In this document: piece by piece, positions 36,471-44,271 of the stretch
Numbering within the stretch: the stretch's first letter is position 1
Layout: each line of letters opens with the position of its first letter
Notes under the pieces: generated by a model
Seen by the model: only the letters and a program-made list of their open reading frames with translations
Databases searched by the model: none
Told to the model about the DNA's origin: nothing
NCBI GenBank assembly: GCA_963783445.1
Contig: CAWANP010000015.1
Location: forward strand, 310,001-374,000
DNA: 64,000 bases
DNA from: CAWANP01 sp963783445
GTDB taxonomy: Bacteria; Chloroflexota; Anaerolineae; JAAYZQ01
Direction: 5' to 3'
Translations under genes and position numbers: made by a program

Positions 36471-37109
36471 ATGAAACCACCGACAAAGAGCTTGGCAACT
36501 GTAGGCTTTGTGCGGCGGGAGGTCAATGCTGTACTGCGGCTGAGCCCTTGGGTGCTGGCTTCGCTCCTCTTGGCTGCTTTGTTTTGGCATCCCGAGTTGG
36601 CTGCCACAGGAGGGCTCTTCCAGTCGCCGCAGGATACGCCAACACCTACACCGACACTGGCGCCGACGTTGGCTCCAACAGCGACGGCAGAAATCCTTCC
36701 ATCGGCCACGGCCACGGCAGAAGCGCCAGCGCCTACTACCACCGAGACGGCTACGATACCGCCATCGCCACCCACCGAGACGCCAGTCCTGGCCGTCACG
36801 GCGACCCTGGTACCGACCAACCCCCCGACGCCCACACCTGTTCCCACGGAAACGCCCGTGATTCCGACAGCGACGCTGGCGCCGGCAGTAGCAACCAGCA
36901 CACCGGTCCCGGCTGGGCAGGATGGCACAGATCGGTACGCTCAGGAGGAATCGAATCTCCTATTCAACTGGACGATGCTCTTTGATTCTGTGGCGTTGGG
37001 CATGTCCTACGTATGGCTGTGCTGCGGGGTGCTGGTGCTTGTAGGTGTTCCCATATTCTTTATCTCCCTGTGGGTCGCAGGTAGACGTCGCGAGCAGGGG
37101 GAAGAATAG
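36471..37109 (+). CDS. Membrane protein with Pro/Thr-rich extracytoplasmic domain
   Basis: ATG 36471 follows GGAAAGGAACC. The 212-aa protein has a first helix near 26-45 (SPWVLASLLLAALFWH), then about 110 residues made almost entirely of Pro, Thr, Ala and Ser in PTPTPT-like runs, then a C-terminal helix near 178-203 and a basic tail (GRRREQGEE). The composition fits a flexible wall-spanning stalk, possibly glycosylated. No enzymatic motif is present and the role is unknown. A glycosyltransferase-like membrane protein follows 22 nt later and may be co-transcribed. Confidence 0.75.
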   Translation: MKPPTKSLATVGFVRREVNAVLRLSPWVLASLLLAALFWHPELAATGGLFQSPQDTPTPTPTLAPTLAPTATAEILPSATATAEAPAPTTTETATIPPSPPTETPVLAVTATLVPTNPPTPTPVPTETPVIPTATLAPAVATSTPVPAGQDGTDRYAQEESNLLFNWTMLFDSVALGMSYVWLCCGVLVLVGVPIFFISLWVAGRRREQGEE

Positions 37110-37131
37110 ACCTTAGTGGTGAAGTGGTGAA

Positions 37132-38754
37132 ATGCTGAACGATACCGGCGCGGGTGCCTTGGGAACCAAGGCCCCGCGCCCTTCTATTGATGGCGGTTTA
37201 ACCTTGGACGAGCGGAAAAGTCACTGGGCGGTCCTGGTCCTGGCCCTGCTAGCCTTTGCGCTGCGGGTCACAGGTCTCGAGTTTCAGAGCTTGTGGCGGG
37301 ACGAAGTGGATGCCATCCGGTTTGCCAGCCGGCCCATGCTCGACCTGCTGGGAACGCTTACTGCACCCGCCGAAAATGGGCCTCTCTTTTTTTTACTGCT
37401 GCGTCCCTGGCTGCGCCAGGCAGGGCAGAGCGAGTTTTCTCTTCGGTTCTTCTCCGTGTTCTTTGGCGTTGTGACTGTCCCCCTGATCTACAAGTTGGCG
37501 CGGAGACTGTTTCCCACACTGCCAGGTGTTGCTCTGGTGGCCGCGCTCCTGGCATCCACCTCACCCTATCTGGTCTGGTACAGCCAGGAGGGCAAGATGT
37601 ATGCCTTGGTGGTCGCTCTCATTCTGCTGTCAATGGACCGCTACCTTGCTGCCCTGGTGAAAGGCGGGTGGTCTCGCTGGCTGGGCTATGTGATTGTTAC
37701 CGCCCTGGCCCTTTATGTGCATGTGCTTGCAGCACTGATGATTCCAGTGCAGGTGGTCGTCTTTTTTCTCCAGGAGCGAGGGGATCGAAGGGCCCGCTGG
37801 CGACCCTGGCTTGCGAGCCTGGGGGTACTGGCACTGCCTTACCTGCCGCTTCTGGCGTGGCAGGCGCCGCTCGTGCTAAAGCCTGCCCAGACAGGCTTTC
37901 GTTTTGTAGCACTGCACGAGATGCTCCTGTCGCTTTGGGGCAGCTATAGCTTTGGGGTGGCCCAAAACACCGGTCTGTGGATAGGGGCCGTTTTTGTGGG
38001 TGCACTGCTTGCCGCCATCCTGCTCTGGCCCGCGGACAGACGCCAGCGCGTGTCTCTGGGTATCCTGATCTGCTGGCTATTCCTACCAGTTCTTCTGCTC
38101 TTCCTGGTCACCTTGGTACGGCCTCTCTACACAGCCAGGTATCTCGTCTTTGTACTGCCAGCCTACCTTCTGCTGTTGGCAGTGGGTGTTGTGGCCATCG
38201 GACGGCGGACTTATCTGCTGGCTGGGGTCCTGCTGGTTGCTCTGTTGGCTGTCAACGGTTGGGGGTTCTGGCTTCAGTCTCGAACCCAGATCAAGGCCGA
38301 CTTTCGATCTGCGACCGAGTACGTGGTGAGCAATGCCGGGCCCGACGACCTGATCCTGTTTCAGATTCCGTACGGGCGGTACTCCTTTGACTACTATCGA
38401 CTGCGGATGGCCGTGCCGCAGAGCCCCCAGCTTCAGGCTGCCGGGCATCTCGCTCCCCACGCTGATGCCATCCATTGGCTCTACATCCCGCTGCTGGTGG
38501 GAAGCGCTGGACCGGTATACCAGTGGGCCGAGGGGCTGTATACCAACGCTGAAATGTCAGAAAGTGAAGCGGACCGGCGCATGGCAGAGATGGCGGGCCG
38601 TAGCCCAGTCGTGTGGCTGCTGTCCAGCGAGTCAGCCATGTGGGATGAACGGGGGCTGGTTAAAGGCTGGCTCGACCGGCATAGGATCCAGACCGATGCG
38701 GTGCACTATGTCCGGGTTTCGGTATATCGCTACGAGCTTCCTCAAGACCAATGA
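37132..38754 (+). CDS. Glycosyltransferase family 39-like membrane protein
   Basis: The 540-aa protein starts at ATG 37132. It has about twelve membrane helices and, in the first extracytoplasmic loop, LWRDEVDAIRFA, the acidic DE motif typical of GT39/GT83 (PMT/ArnT-like) enzymes that use a polyprenyl-phosphate sugar. Further family features are SPYLVWYSQEGKMYAL and a C-terminal soluble part with PYGRYSFDYYRLRM. It probably transfers a sugar to a surface acceptor on the outer face. Substrate and acceptor are unknown. The Thr-rich protein just upstream could be an acceptor, which is speculation. Confidence 0.82.
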   Translation: MLNDTGAGALGTKAPRPSIDGGLTLDERKSHWAVLVLALLAFALRVTGLEFQSLWRDEVDAIRFASRPMLDLLGTLTAPAENGPLFFLLLRPWLRQAGQSEFSLRFFSVFFGVVTVPLIYKLARRLFPTLPGVALVAALLASTSPYLVWYSQEGKMYALVVALILLSMDRYLAALVKGGWSRWLGYVIVTALALYVHVLAALMIPVQVVVFFLQERGDRRARWRPWLASLGVLALPYLPLLAWQAPLVLKPAQTGFRFVALHEMLLSLWGSYSFGVAQNTGLWIGAVFVGALLAAILLWPADRRQRVSLGILICWLFLPVLLLFLVTLVRPLYTARYLVFVLPAYLLLLAVGVVAIGRRTYLLAGVLLVALLAVNGWGFWLQSRTQIKADFRSATEYVVSNAGPDDLILFQIPYGRYSFDYYRLRMAVPQSPQLQAAGHLAPHADAIHWLYIPLLVGSAGPVYQWAEGLYTNAEMSESEADRRMAEMAGRSPVVWLLSSESAMWDERGLVKGWLDRHRIQTDAVHYVRVSVYRYELPQDQ

Positions 38755-38766
38755 TCCGGCGACGAC

Positions 38767-38795
38767 TTGACAAAACTCATATTTCATGTTATCAT
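38767..38795 (+). promoter_or_regulatory. Promoter of the TGA-containing peroxiredoxin gene
   Basis: TTGACA (38767-38772), 17 nt, TATCAT (38790-38795). The start codon is 40 nt downstream. Confidence 0.75.
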
Positions 38796-38804
38796 TCATG
38801 AAAT
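38781..38804. promoter_or_regulatory. Perfect 8-8-8 palindrome over the -10 box, operator candidate
   Basis: ATTTCATG (38781-38788) and CATGAAAT (38797-38804) are perfect inverted copies around an 8-nt spacer. The site covers the -10 and start region of the peroxiredoxin promoter, where a bound dimer would block transcription. Confidence 0.65.
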
Positions 38805-38834
38805 CAATGAAAAGGAAAGAGACGGAGGTAAGAC

Positions 38835-39599
38835 ATGGGAATCCAAGTCGGTAAGGAAGCTCCTGCTTTTGAGCTAAAGAGTCACCTGCAGGACACGGTC
38901 AGGCTCGACGAGTACCGGGGCAAGCACAACGTGCTGATTGTATTCTTCCCCTGGGCCTGGACCCCGGTCTGAACGAACCAGATGCCTTCGTATGAGCTTG
39001 ATCTGTTCAAGTTCGAAGGCTACAATACCCAGGTACTGGGTATCAGCATCGATCACGTTCCCTGTCTGGAGGCATGGTCCGAAAGCCTGGGAGGCATTAG
39101 CTATCCATTGCTGAGTGATTTCTGGCCCCACGGCGAGACGGCGCGCAAGTATGGTGTGTTCCGGCAAGACGGAAGGAGCGAGCGTGCCCTTTTCATCGTC
39201 GATAAGGAAGGCATCGTCCGCTACGCGGACGTCCACGATATCGATGAGCAGCCAGACAATGAAGAGTTGTTTAAGGTTCTGCGCCAACTGGAGCCTGGCG
39301 CCGTCGTTCAAGAGCCGGTAGAAACAGGCGTGATCGAAGCGGGATCAGGTCCAGCAAGTTCTCAGAGCGTGGTGCTGTACTGCCGGCCCGGTTGCATTGA
39401 CTGTCGGCTCTCCCGCCGCTTTTTGGAGCGAAACGGGATAGCCTACACCGAGATCAACGTCCGCGCCGACGCAGAAGCAAAAGCACGCGTTCTGGAGTGG
39501 ACCGGCGGCCAGCTTGTCTCGCCAGTATTTGACATTGGCGGTACCATTGTGATTGATTTCAAACGATCTGAGCTGATGCGGGTACTTGGCCTGGACTAG
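38835..39599 (+). CDS. Peroxiredoxin-glutaredoxin fusion with in-frame TGA (probable selenocysteine) at the active site
   Basis: ATG 38835 follows GGAGGTAAGAC. The frame is open to TAG 39597 except for TGA at 38970-38972, codon 46. The sequence around it is FFPWAWTPV-TGA-TNQMP: P39 and T43 complete the peroxiredoxin PxxxTxxC motif, so the TGA stands exactly at the peroxidatic cysteine. The thioredoxin fold continues unbroken with LGISIDHVPCLEAW, YPLLSDFWPHGETARKYGV and SERALFIVDKEG, which carries the conserved arginine. Residues about 175-254 are a glutaredoxin-like domain with CIDC and the cis-proline VSPVFD. A SECIS-like hairpin begins 11 nt after the TGA. Read-through gives 254 aa. A caller that stops at TGA would start at 38982 and lose the active site. 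The gene is expected to reduce peroxides using the fused domain as electron donor. Confidence 0.82.
38984..39020 (+). promoter_or_regulatory. SECIS-like hairpin directly after the in-frame TGA
   Basis: GCCTTC (38984-38989) pairs with GAAGGC (39015-39020). After a 4-nt 5' bulge, GUAU, GAGCUUGA (38994-39001) pairs with UCAAGUUC (39007-39014), with one G-U, closing on the loop UCUGU (39002-39006). That is 14 base pairs, with the apical loop 29 nt past the TGA. Bacterial SECIS elements lie inside the coding region at this distance and have a bulged U and a loop G. The loop G is fourth here, not first or second, which is the main deviation. Confidence 0.6.
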
Positions 39600-39627
39600 G
39601 TCGCCACGCAACTGCAGACAGATTCCA

Positions 39628-39666
39628 GCACAACTCTGGGCGGGTCTTCCCAGAGTTGTGCGCTTT
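39628..39666 (+). terminator. Rho-independent terminator after the peroxiredoxin gene
   Basis: A perfect 13-bp stem, GCACAACTCTGGG (39628-39640) with CCCAGAGTTGTGC (39649-39661), an 8-nt loop, then GCTTTTCTG. It ends the peroxiredoxin transcript 30 nt past the TAG, which confirms that transcription is meant to run through the TGA. Confidence 0.85.
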
Positions 39667-39746
39667 TCTGGGGCCTCTGGTCGGTGAGTGAATTCTCCCG
39701 CTGGGTCACTGATGCGTCGGTCCGCTCGCAGCAGCGCCCATCGAGT

Positions 39747-39775
39747 TTGCCAGATTCGCCAATCAGGGCTATAAT
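39747..39775 (+). promoter_or_regulatory. Promoter of the PpiC foldase gene
   Basis: TTGCCA (39747-39752), 17 nt, TATAAT (39770-39775). Confidence 0.75.
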
Positions 39776-39823
39776 AGCCATGTCCTTAGGAAAAGGATTA
39801 AATCAGTAGGTTACGGCGATATT

Positions 39824-40894
39824 ATGAGAGAAATCACTGACTATCAAACGAAGGGAACCGAGAACGGCAGTCCAGACGGGAGAGCAGCGAGCCGCTCAGG
39901 CCGGCTTCTGATCGCTTTTATGGTCGTTCTCCTCTTGTTGCCCGCGTTGGCAGCTTGCAGTAGGGACGAGGAAACTGAGGAGCCGGGTGAAGTGATGACG
40001 CTGCCTGCTACCGAGGACCAGGGGGCAGCACCATCGCCCATCTCCGTCGTCGACGCGACGGCGTCTGTGGCGCCGACGGCTACTCCGACTGTTGGCCCGC
40101 CCCCTGCTCCACTTGCAGCGACGGTCAACGGCCGGTACATCTTTTTGGCGGACTATGAGCATCTCTTGGCCCTCTATGAACAGGCGATTCAGGAGCAAGG
40201 CATCGACCTGGATTCGGAGGAGGGGCAGGCTGAACTGGCCCTGGTACGCATCGATGCCCTCGAGGCTTTGATCGATTCCGAGCTGATGCGTGAAGAGGGT
40301 GAGGCTCTGGGGCTAATGCTGAGCGAAGAGGAAATTGCGGCTCAGGTCGAGGTTGATATCGACGACGGCGGTGGGCAAGATGCCTTTGACGAGTGGTTGG
40401 CGGCCACAGGGCAGACCCGCGCGGACTATACTGAAATGCTGCGCGACCTGCTGTTGTCCGAGCGCATCCTGGAGCTTGTCGCAGCCGACTTGCCAACGGT
40501 GGCAGACCAGGTCCACATCCGGCATATTGCTGTGAGCAGTGAGGCCGCAGCTCAGGAGATCTTGGTTCAGATCCAACAGGGTGCTGATTTTGCAGAACTG
40601 GCTCGCTCACGGTCGGAGGACTCGATGACCAAGGATGAAGGTGGCGATCTGGGTTGGATCCCGGCAGGCATCGTTGATCCGGAGCTGGAGCGTGTGGCCT
40701 TTGCCTTGCAGGTGGGCGAAACCAGCGGGGCCATCCAACTTGGAGACGGATATCATGTCATTCAGGTGGTGGAGCGAGAGGTCGACCGTCCAGTGTCACC
40801 CGATCTCCAAATAGACCTTGAGATGGCCGCTTTTGAGCAGTGGCTCGAAGCTCTGCGTGCCGCTGCCGTGATCGAGCGGTTCGTAGGCGAGTAG
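39824..40894 (+). CDS. PpiC-type peptidyl-prolyl isomerase lipoprotein (PrsA/SurA-like)
   Basis: ATG 39824. A signal segment LIAFMVVLLLLPALAAC ends in the lipobox cysteine, followed by a Pro/Thr linker. A SurA-N-like helical region begins near NGRYIFLADYEHLLALYEQA. The parvulin domain spans HIRHIAVSSEAAAQEILVQI, FAELARSRSEDSMTKDEGGDLG and AFALQVGETSGAIQLGDGYH to VIQVVERE. Such lipoproteins assist folding of exported proteins on the outer membrane face. The protein is 356 aa and intact. A separate promoter serves the TPR-like gene downstream, whose -35 overlaps the end of this gene. Confidence 0.9.
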   Translation: MREITDYQTKGTENGSPDGRAASRSGRLLIAFMVVLLLLPALAACSRDEETEEPGEVMTLPATEDQGAAPSPISVVDATASVAPTATPTVGPPPAPLAATVNGRYIFLADYEHLLALYEQAIQEQGIDLDSEEGQAELALVRIDALEALIDSELMREEGEALGLMLSEEEIAAQVEVDIDDGGGQDAFDEWLAATGQTRADYTEMLRDLLLSERILELVAADLPTVADQVHIRHIAVSSEAAAQEILVQIQQGADFAELARSRSEDSMTKDEGGDLGWIPAGIVDPELERVAFALQVGETSGAIQLGDGYHVIQVVEREVDRPVSPDLQIDLEMAAFEQWLEALRAAAVIERFVGE

Positions 40895-40920
40895 ACAAAG
40901 CTGTGCTTGTCTGGTATACT
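40892..40920 (+). promoter_or_regulatory. Promoter overlapping the end of the PpiC gene
   Basis: TAGACA (40892-40897), 17 nt, TATACT (40915-40920). The -35 uses the stop codon of the upstream gene. Confidence 0.65.
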
Positions 40921-40940
40921 GTGCCGCGATAGGAGGTGGA

Positions 40941-42267
40941 ATGCGCTCAGAGCAGATGAAATGGCCTTGGATCCTATTGGCTTTCGTCGCGCTTTTTGTA
41001 ATCGTTGTCGGTAGCGTCTGGAGCTGCTTTCCTGTTTCTCCGTCAACGACGGATGGCGAATGCAGACTGGCGGGAGCCGGTCGCTGCTGTCGTGCCGGAG
41101 AGTATCGCGCCTGACCTTGCTCTCTACCCCCTGGCGGGCGCCTCGGAAGTGGAGACGCTCGACGCGGCCATTGCGAATGGAGATCTGGAAACTGCCTATG
41201 CTTCGCTGGTCTACAACCCAGAAATGCAGGATGAACAGCGTATAGGCCGCCTCATCTTGCTGGGCCGTCGTTTCACGGATGCAGGCACACTGGAGAAAGC
41301 AGATCTCAGTTATCAGCAGATCTACGAGATAGCTGTGCTTAGCCCAGGACTGAGCGATCCCACGAGAGCGGATGCGCTTATGGCCGCAGGAAAGGGATGG
41401 GTCGAAGTAGGGCGGGAAGACCGGGCGATGGATGCTTACGATCAGGTGTACCTGATTGCGGTCAAAAGCCCCTATCTCCACATGGCACATCGTAGAGATC
41501 TGCTAACGGTACTGGAGAAGGCTTATCTGGAGCTCGAAGCTCTGGAAAAGGTGGAGTCTTCGCGCCAGCGGATCATTGAGCTGGACCAGGGTACGCGGCC
41601 TCAGCAGCCGGTCGAGGTAGGGAAGTCCCCCGAGCTGCCCGTAAGCACGGAGATAATCTCCTCTCCCGAGGTTGGGACTCTCGAGGAAGCCCGGCGACAG
41701 GCAGCCTACAACCTGATTCAGGTACTGGATGGGCGCGAAATACGGCCCGAGCTTGTGAGTGAACTTGCACGGACGCTGCAAGCGGAGGATGCGGCCAAGC
41801 TGGCCCTGTACCGTCAAGAATTAGAGGCTACTACCCAACTAAGCAGGCGGATCGGTCTTCACTGGCAGATCATTGGTTGGTTGACGCTCAAGTACCGCGT
41901 GGCCATGCAGGGCTTTGGGCTGTCGATTGTGCCTGAGTGGGAGGAGCAAAGGGCCGACATCCAGTCAACGTTGAGCACAGCTTATGAGGATCTGTATTTC
42001 GACTATGAGGACCTAGTCACGGGTCTGCCAGATGCTACTCTGATAGGCCCTGGGAGCTACAAAGTACGCCGGCAGGTGGTGCAAGCCGGGCGGCTGGGGC
42101 TCTACCCCAACTATCCAGAAGATCAGATGGCCGGAAAGCTAAGGGACATGGGATCCAGTCTTATTGCTGCCGGATACCTGGCGGATCTGTACGTCGATAT
42201 GGAAGATGGGACTGTAGCACTGCGCTTCTTCCTCAGCCCGACAGATGAGTACGGTCTTTCTGAGTAA
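40941..42267 (+). CDS. Membrane-anchored helical-repeat protein (one frameshift)
   Basis: ATG 40941 follows AGGAGG. The N-terminus MRSEQMKWPWILLAFVALFV is a membrane anchor. A one-base break near 41015 leads into FLFLRQRRMANADWREP and an uninterrupted frame to 42267, about 440 aa. The body is helical with TPR-like pairs: ANGDLETAYASLVYN, LEKADLSYQQIYEIAVLSPG and EDRAMDAYDQVYLIAVKSPY recur at about 40-residue spacing. It is probably exposed outside the membrane as a protein-interaction scaffold. No known family is recognised. The cooC-like gene follows 35 nt later and may be co-transcribed. Confidence 0.75.
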
Positions 42268-42302
42268 GCGCCAGAGAATGACGGTATGAACCGGAGGAGA
42301 CT

Positions 42303-43079
42303 TTGTTAAAGCTAGCAATCACCGGCAAGGGTGGTGTGGGCAAGACTACTTTGGCTGCACTGCTCTCCCATGTATTTGTGGAACAAGGACAAAAAGTCTT
42401 GGCGATTGACGCCGATCCTGCCGCCGGCCTTGCTTCGGCCTGTGGTGTGCCTCCCGAACAGGCGGCGGCGATCACTCCCGTTGCCGAGATGGAAGAGCTG
42501 ATCTACGAGAGGACCGGTGCTAAAAAGGGAGAGATCGGTGGCTTTTTCAAGCTCAATCCCCGTGTAGATGATATTCCAGAGCGCTTTGCGGTAACGGCGG
42601 ATGGCATCCGCATCCTTTCCATGGGAACGGTCACGATGGGCGGGACCGGTTGCCTTTGTCCGGAGAACGCATTGCTTCGCAGTCTGGTGACACACCTACT
42701 GCTGCGCCGCGATGAGGTCCTCATCCTTGATATGGAGGCGGGTGTGGAACATCTGGGGCGTGGCACAGCGCGCGCGGTAGATGCTTTCATCGTCGTGGTT
42801 GAACCCGGCCGGCGGAGCCTGCAGACGGCGCGCTCTATCTATGGTTTGGCCCAGGATCTGGGCATTGGGCGTGTCTATGTCGTTGGCAACAAGGTCGCCT
42901 CAGAGTCTGATGAGGTTTTTATCGCGGAGCAGCTGCCCGACTTTCACGTATTAGGCTTTCTGCCGGCGGACAGGCAGGCCATCGAAGCGGACCGCAGCGG
43001 CCAGGCCGTATTCGCCCTGGCACCGGAACTCGTGGAGCGAGCGCGTATGATTGCCGGACGATTGGAAAGGCCAGAATAG
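42303..43079 (+). CDS. cooC: CooC-type nickel-insertion ATPase
   Basis: TTG 42303 follows GGAGGAGAC. The 258-aa protein is a MinD/ParA-superfamily ATPase: deviant Walker A GKGGVGKTT (8-16), LAIDADPAAGLASACG, Walker B-like LILDMEAGVEHLGRG, and the CooC-specific metal motif GGTGCLCPEN with C-x-C. CooC uses ATP to load nickel into the carbon monoxide dehydrogenase C-cluster. No CODH, ACS or hydrogenase gene is in the window, so the target must be elsewhere on the genome. It is intact and ends 68 nt before a strong bidirectional terminator. Confidence 0.9.
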   Translation: MLKLAITGKGGVGKTTLAALLSHVFVEQGQKVLAIDADPAAGLASACGVPPEQAAAITPVAEMEELIYERTGAKKGEIGGFFKLNPRVDDIPERFAVTADGIRILSMGTVTMGGTGCLCPENALLRSLVTHLLLRRDEVLILDMEAGVEHLGRGTARAVDAFIVVVEPGRRSLQTARSIYGLAQDLGIGRVYVVGNKVASESDEVFIAEQLPDFHVLGFLPADRQAIEADRSGQAVFALAPELVERARMIAGRLERPE

Positions 43080-43147
43080 AACGAGTGCAAGGGCACGGCA
43101 AGTGATGAATGCCAGCCGTGGTGCGACTTTGGGCCTGAACCCTAGAT

Positions 43148-43189
43148 AGAGAAAACTCCGCCTCCAGTCCTGGAGGCGGAGTTTTCTCT
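43148..43189. terminator. Strong bidirectional terminator between convergent genes
   Basis: Twenty-base arms (43148-43167 and 43170-43189) are perfectly complementary, with core CTCCGCCTCCAG and CTGGAGGCGGAG. GAGAAAA and TTTTCTC on the flanks give A and T runs on both strands. It lies between the CooC-type gene (+) and the GNAT gene (-). Confidence 0.9.
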
Positions 43190-43211
43190 TGGGCGTAGGA
43201 GTTGGCGTGGG

Positions 43212-43634
43212 TCAGGATTCTATCACTTGGTCCAGCGGATAGGCTTGCATGACGCGCGTTGTCTGGCGGAAGCTCATTTTTCGCCAAAAGCCCGCATCAC
43301 CTGGGACAATGACCGCAATGCTAGCAGCGCCCCGCGCCTGGAAACGGCGGGCAATCTCCACTACTAAGGCCCGGCCGATGCCCTGGCGCTGGCGGTCGGG
43401 ATGCACAGAAGCCAGATAGATGACCGCCCGAGAACCATCGAAGGTGCCCCGGATCATGCCCAGAAGCTGGTCCCCATCCTCGGCAACCAAAAATTCGGCA
43501 GCCTGGCAGTCATGCACACGGGCCATCGCGGACGGCCCGTCGATCTCAGGGTGGTTGTATTGCTGGTTGGCCTTGAGAATGTCGACCAGGCTGTCGACAT
43601 CGCCCAACCGAAAATCCCGGATGTCCATCGTCAT
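43212..43634 (-). CDS. GNAT family N-acetyltransferase
   Basis: ATG 43634 (MTMDIRDFRLGDVDSLVDIL). The 140-aa protein has the GNAT fold: EFLVAEDGDQLLGMIRGTFD, IYLASVHPDRQRQGIGRALV with the acetyl-CoA pyrophosphate loop RQGIG, and AVIVPGDAGFWRKMSFRQTT for the C-terminal strand and helix. It transfers acetyl from acetyl-CoA to an amine whose identity is unknown. The RimI-like length leaves protein N-terminus or small-molecule acetylation open. It is convergent with the CooC-type gene across the terminator. Confidence 0.88.
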   Translation of the reverse strand: MTMDIRDFRLGDVDSLVDILKANQQYNHPEIDGPSAMARVHDCQAAEFLVAEDGDQLLGMIRGTFDGSRAVIYLASVHPDRQRQGIGRALVVEIARRFQARGAASIAVIVPGDAGFWRKMSFRQTTRVMQAYPLDQVIES

Positions 43635-43788
43635 GCACCCCCACGCTGCTACCAGAGCGACTTGTTCCTGGCCTTATGCATCTGATTCCCGGAAAGAGGC
43701 AAGCTTGCCAGCTTTGGCGCCAAATCCCAGCGGATGCGCAAAGAAGGCAGATGAGACGTGGAATCGTCTCGCCTGGGTCGACCCGCAG

Positions 43789-44190
43789 CTATGCCTCGGC
43801 CGGTGGCTCTACCTCGGCCGGTAGCTCTACCTCGACGGTTTCCTCTTCCTGCAGGCTTATCATTAGATCCTCTTTTTGCTGGCCGGCAGCCGCTTTGCCT
43901 TGGCCCGCAGCCTCTTGCATACGGCCCTGCCACTCGGAGGCTCTCTCTTTGGTCTGCACTGAGATCTGCTCGGCTTTGTCCTTGGCTTGCGCCTCGTACT
44001 CCTTGGCTCGTCTGCGAGCCTCTGCGGTCATCTCAGAAGAGCGTTCCTGGAGCTCAATGCCCCGATCACGGATCAAGGCTCGTGTTTCTTCGCCAGACTG
44101 GGGGGCAAAGATGATCGCTGCTGCGGCTCCAACCAAAGCGCCTACAATAAAACCGGCAAAGAAATCCGCACCGTAACTCTTGTCTGCCAT
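43789..44190 (-). CDS. YtxH-domain protein
   Basis: ATG 44190 is preceded by GGGAGTTGAAGACC. The 133-aa protein starts with a glycine-rich hydrophobic segment, FFAGFIVGALVGAAAAIIFAP, and the SGEETRxLIRDRG pattern typical of YtxH proteins, then a long charged coiled coil rich in Glu, Lys, Ala and Gln. The end is EVELPAEVEPPAEA. YtxH proteins are membrane-associated and often stress-related, but their biochemical role is not settled. It is arranged as a pair with the membrane protein upstream on the same strand. Confidence 0.8.
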   Translation of the reverse strand: MADKSYGADFFAGFIVGALVGAAAAIIFAPQSGEETRALIRDRGIELQERSSEMTAEARRRAKEYEAQAKDKAEQISVQTKERASEWQGRMQEAAGQGKAAAGQQKEDLMISLQEEETVEVELPAEVEPPAEA

Positions 44191-44271
44191 GGTCTTCAAC
44201 TCCCTTCGTAAATGGTTGTGTGTTCTGTCAGGTACCGGCCCTGCAAGTCAGGATTGCTGATTGGGTTCTCC

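Noticed and set aside
36600..36930. Tandem DNA repeat in the Pro/Thr-rich gene
   Set aside because: The DNA is repetitive only because it encodes alternating Pro and Thr; no exact unit is repeated.
38982..39599. A separate 205-aa thioredoxin-like protein starting after the TGA
   Set aside because: It would lack the first strand and the active-site residue, has no ribosome binding site, and the upstream frame from 38835 is clearly the same gene.
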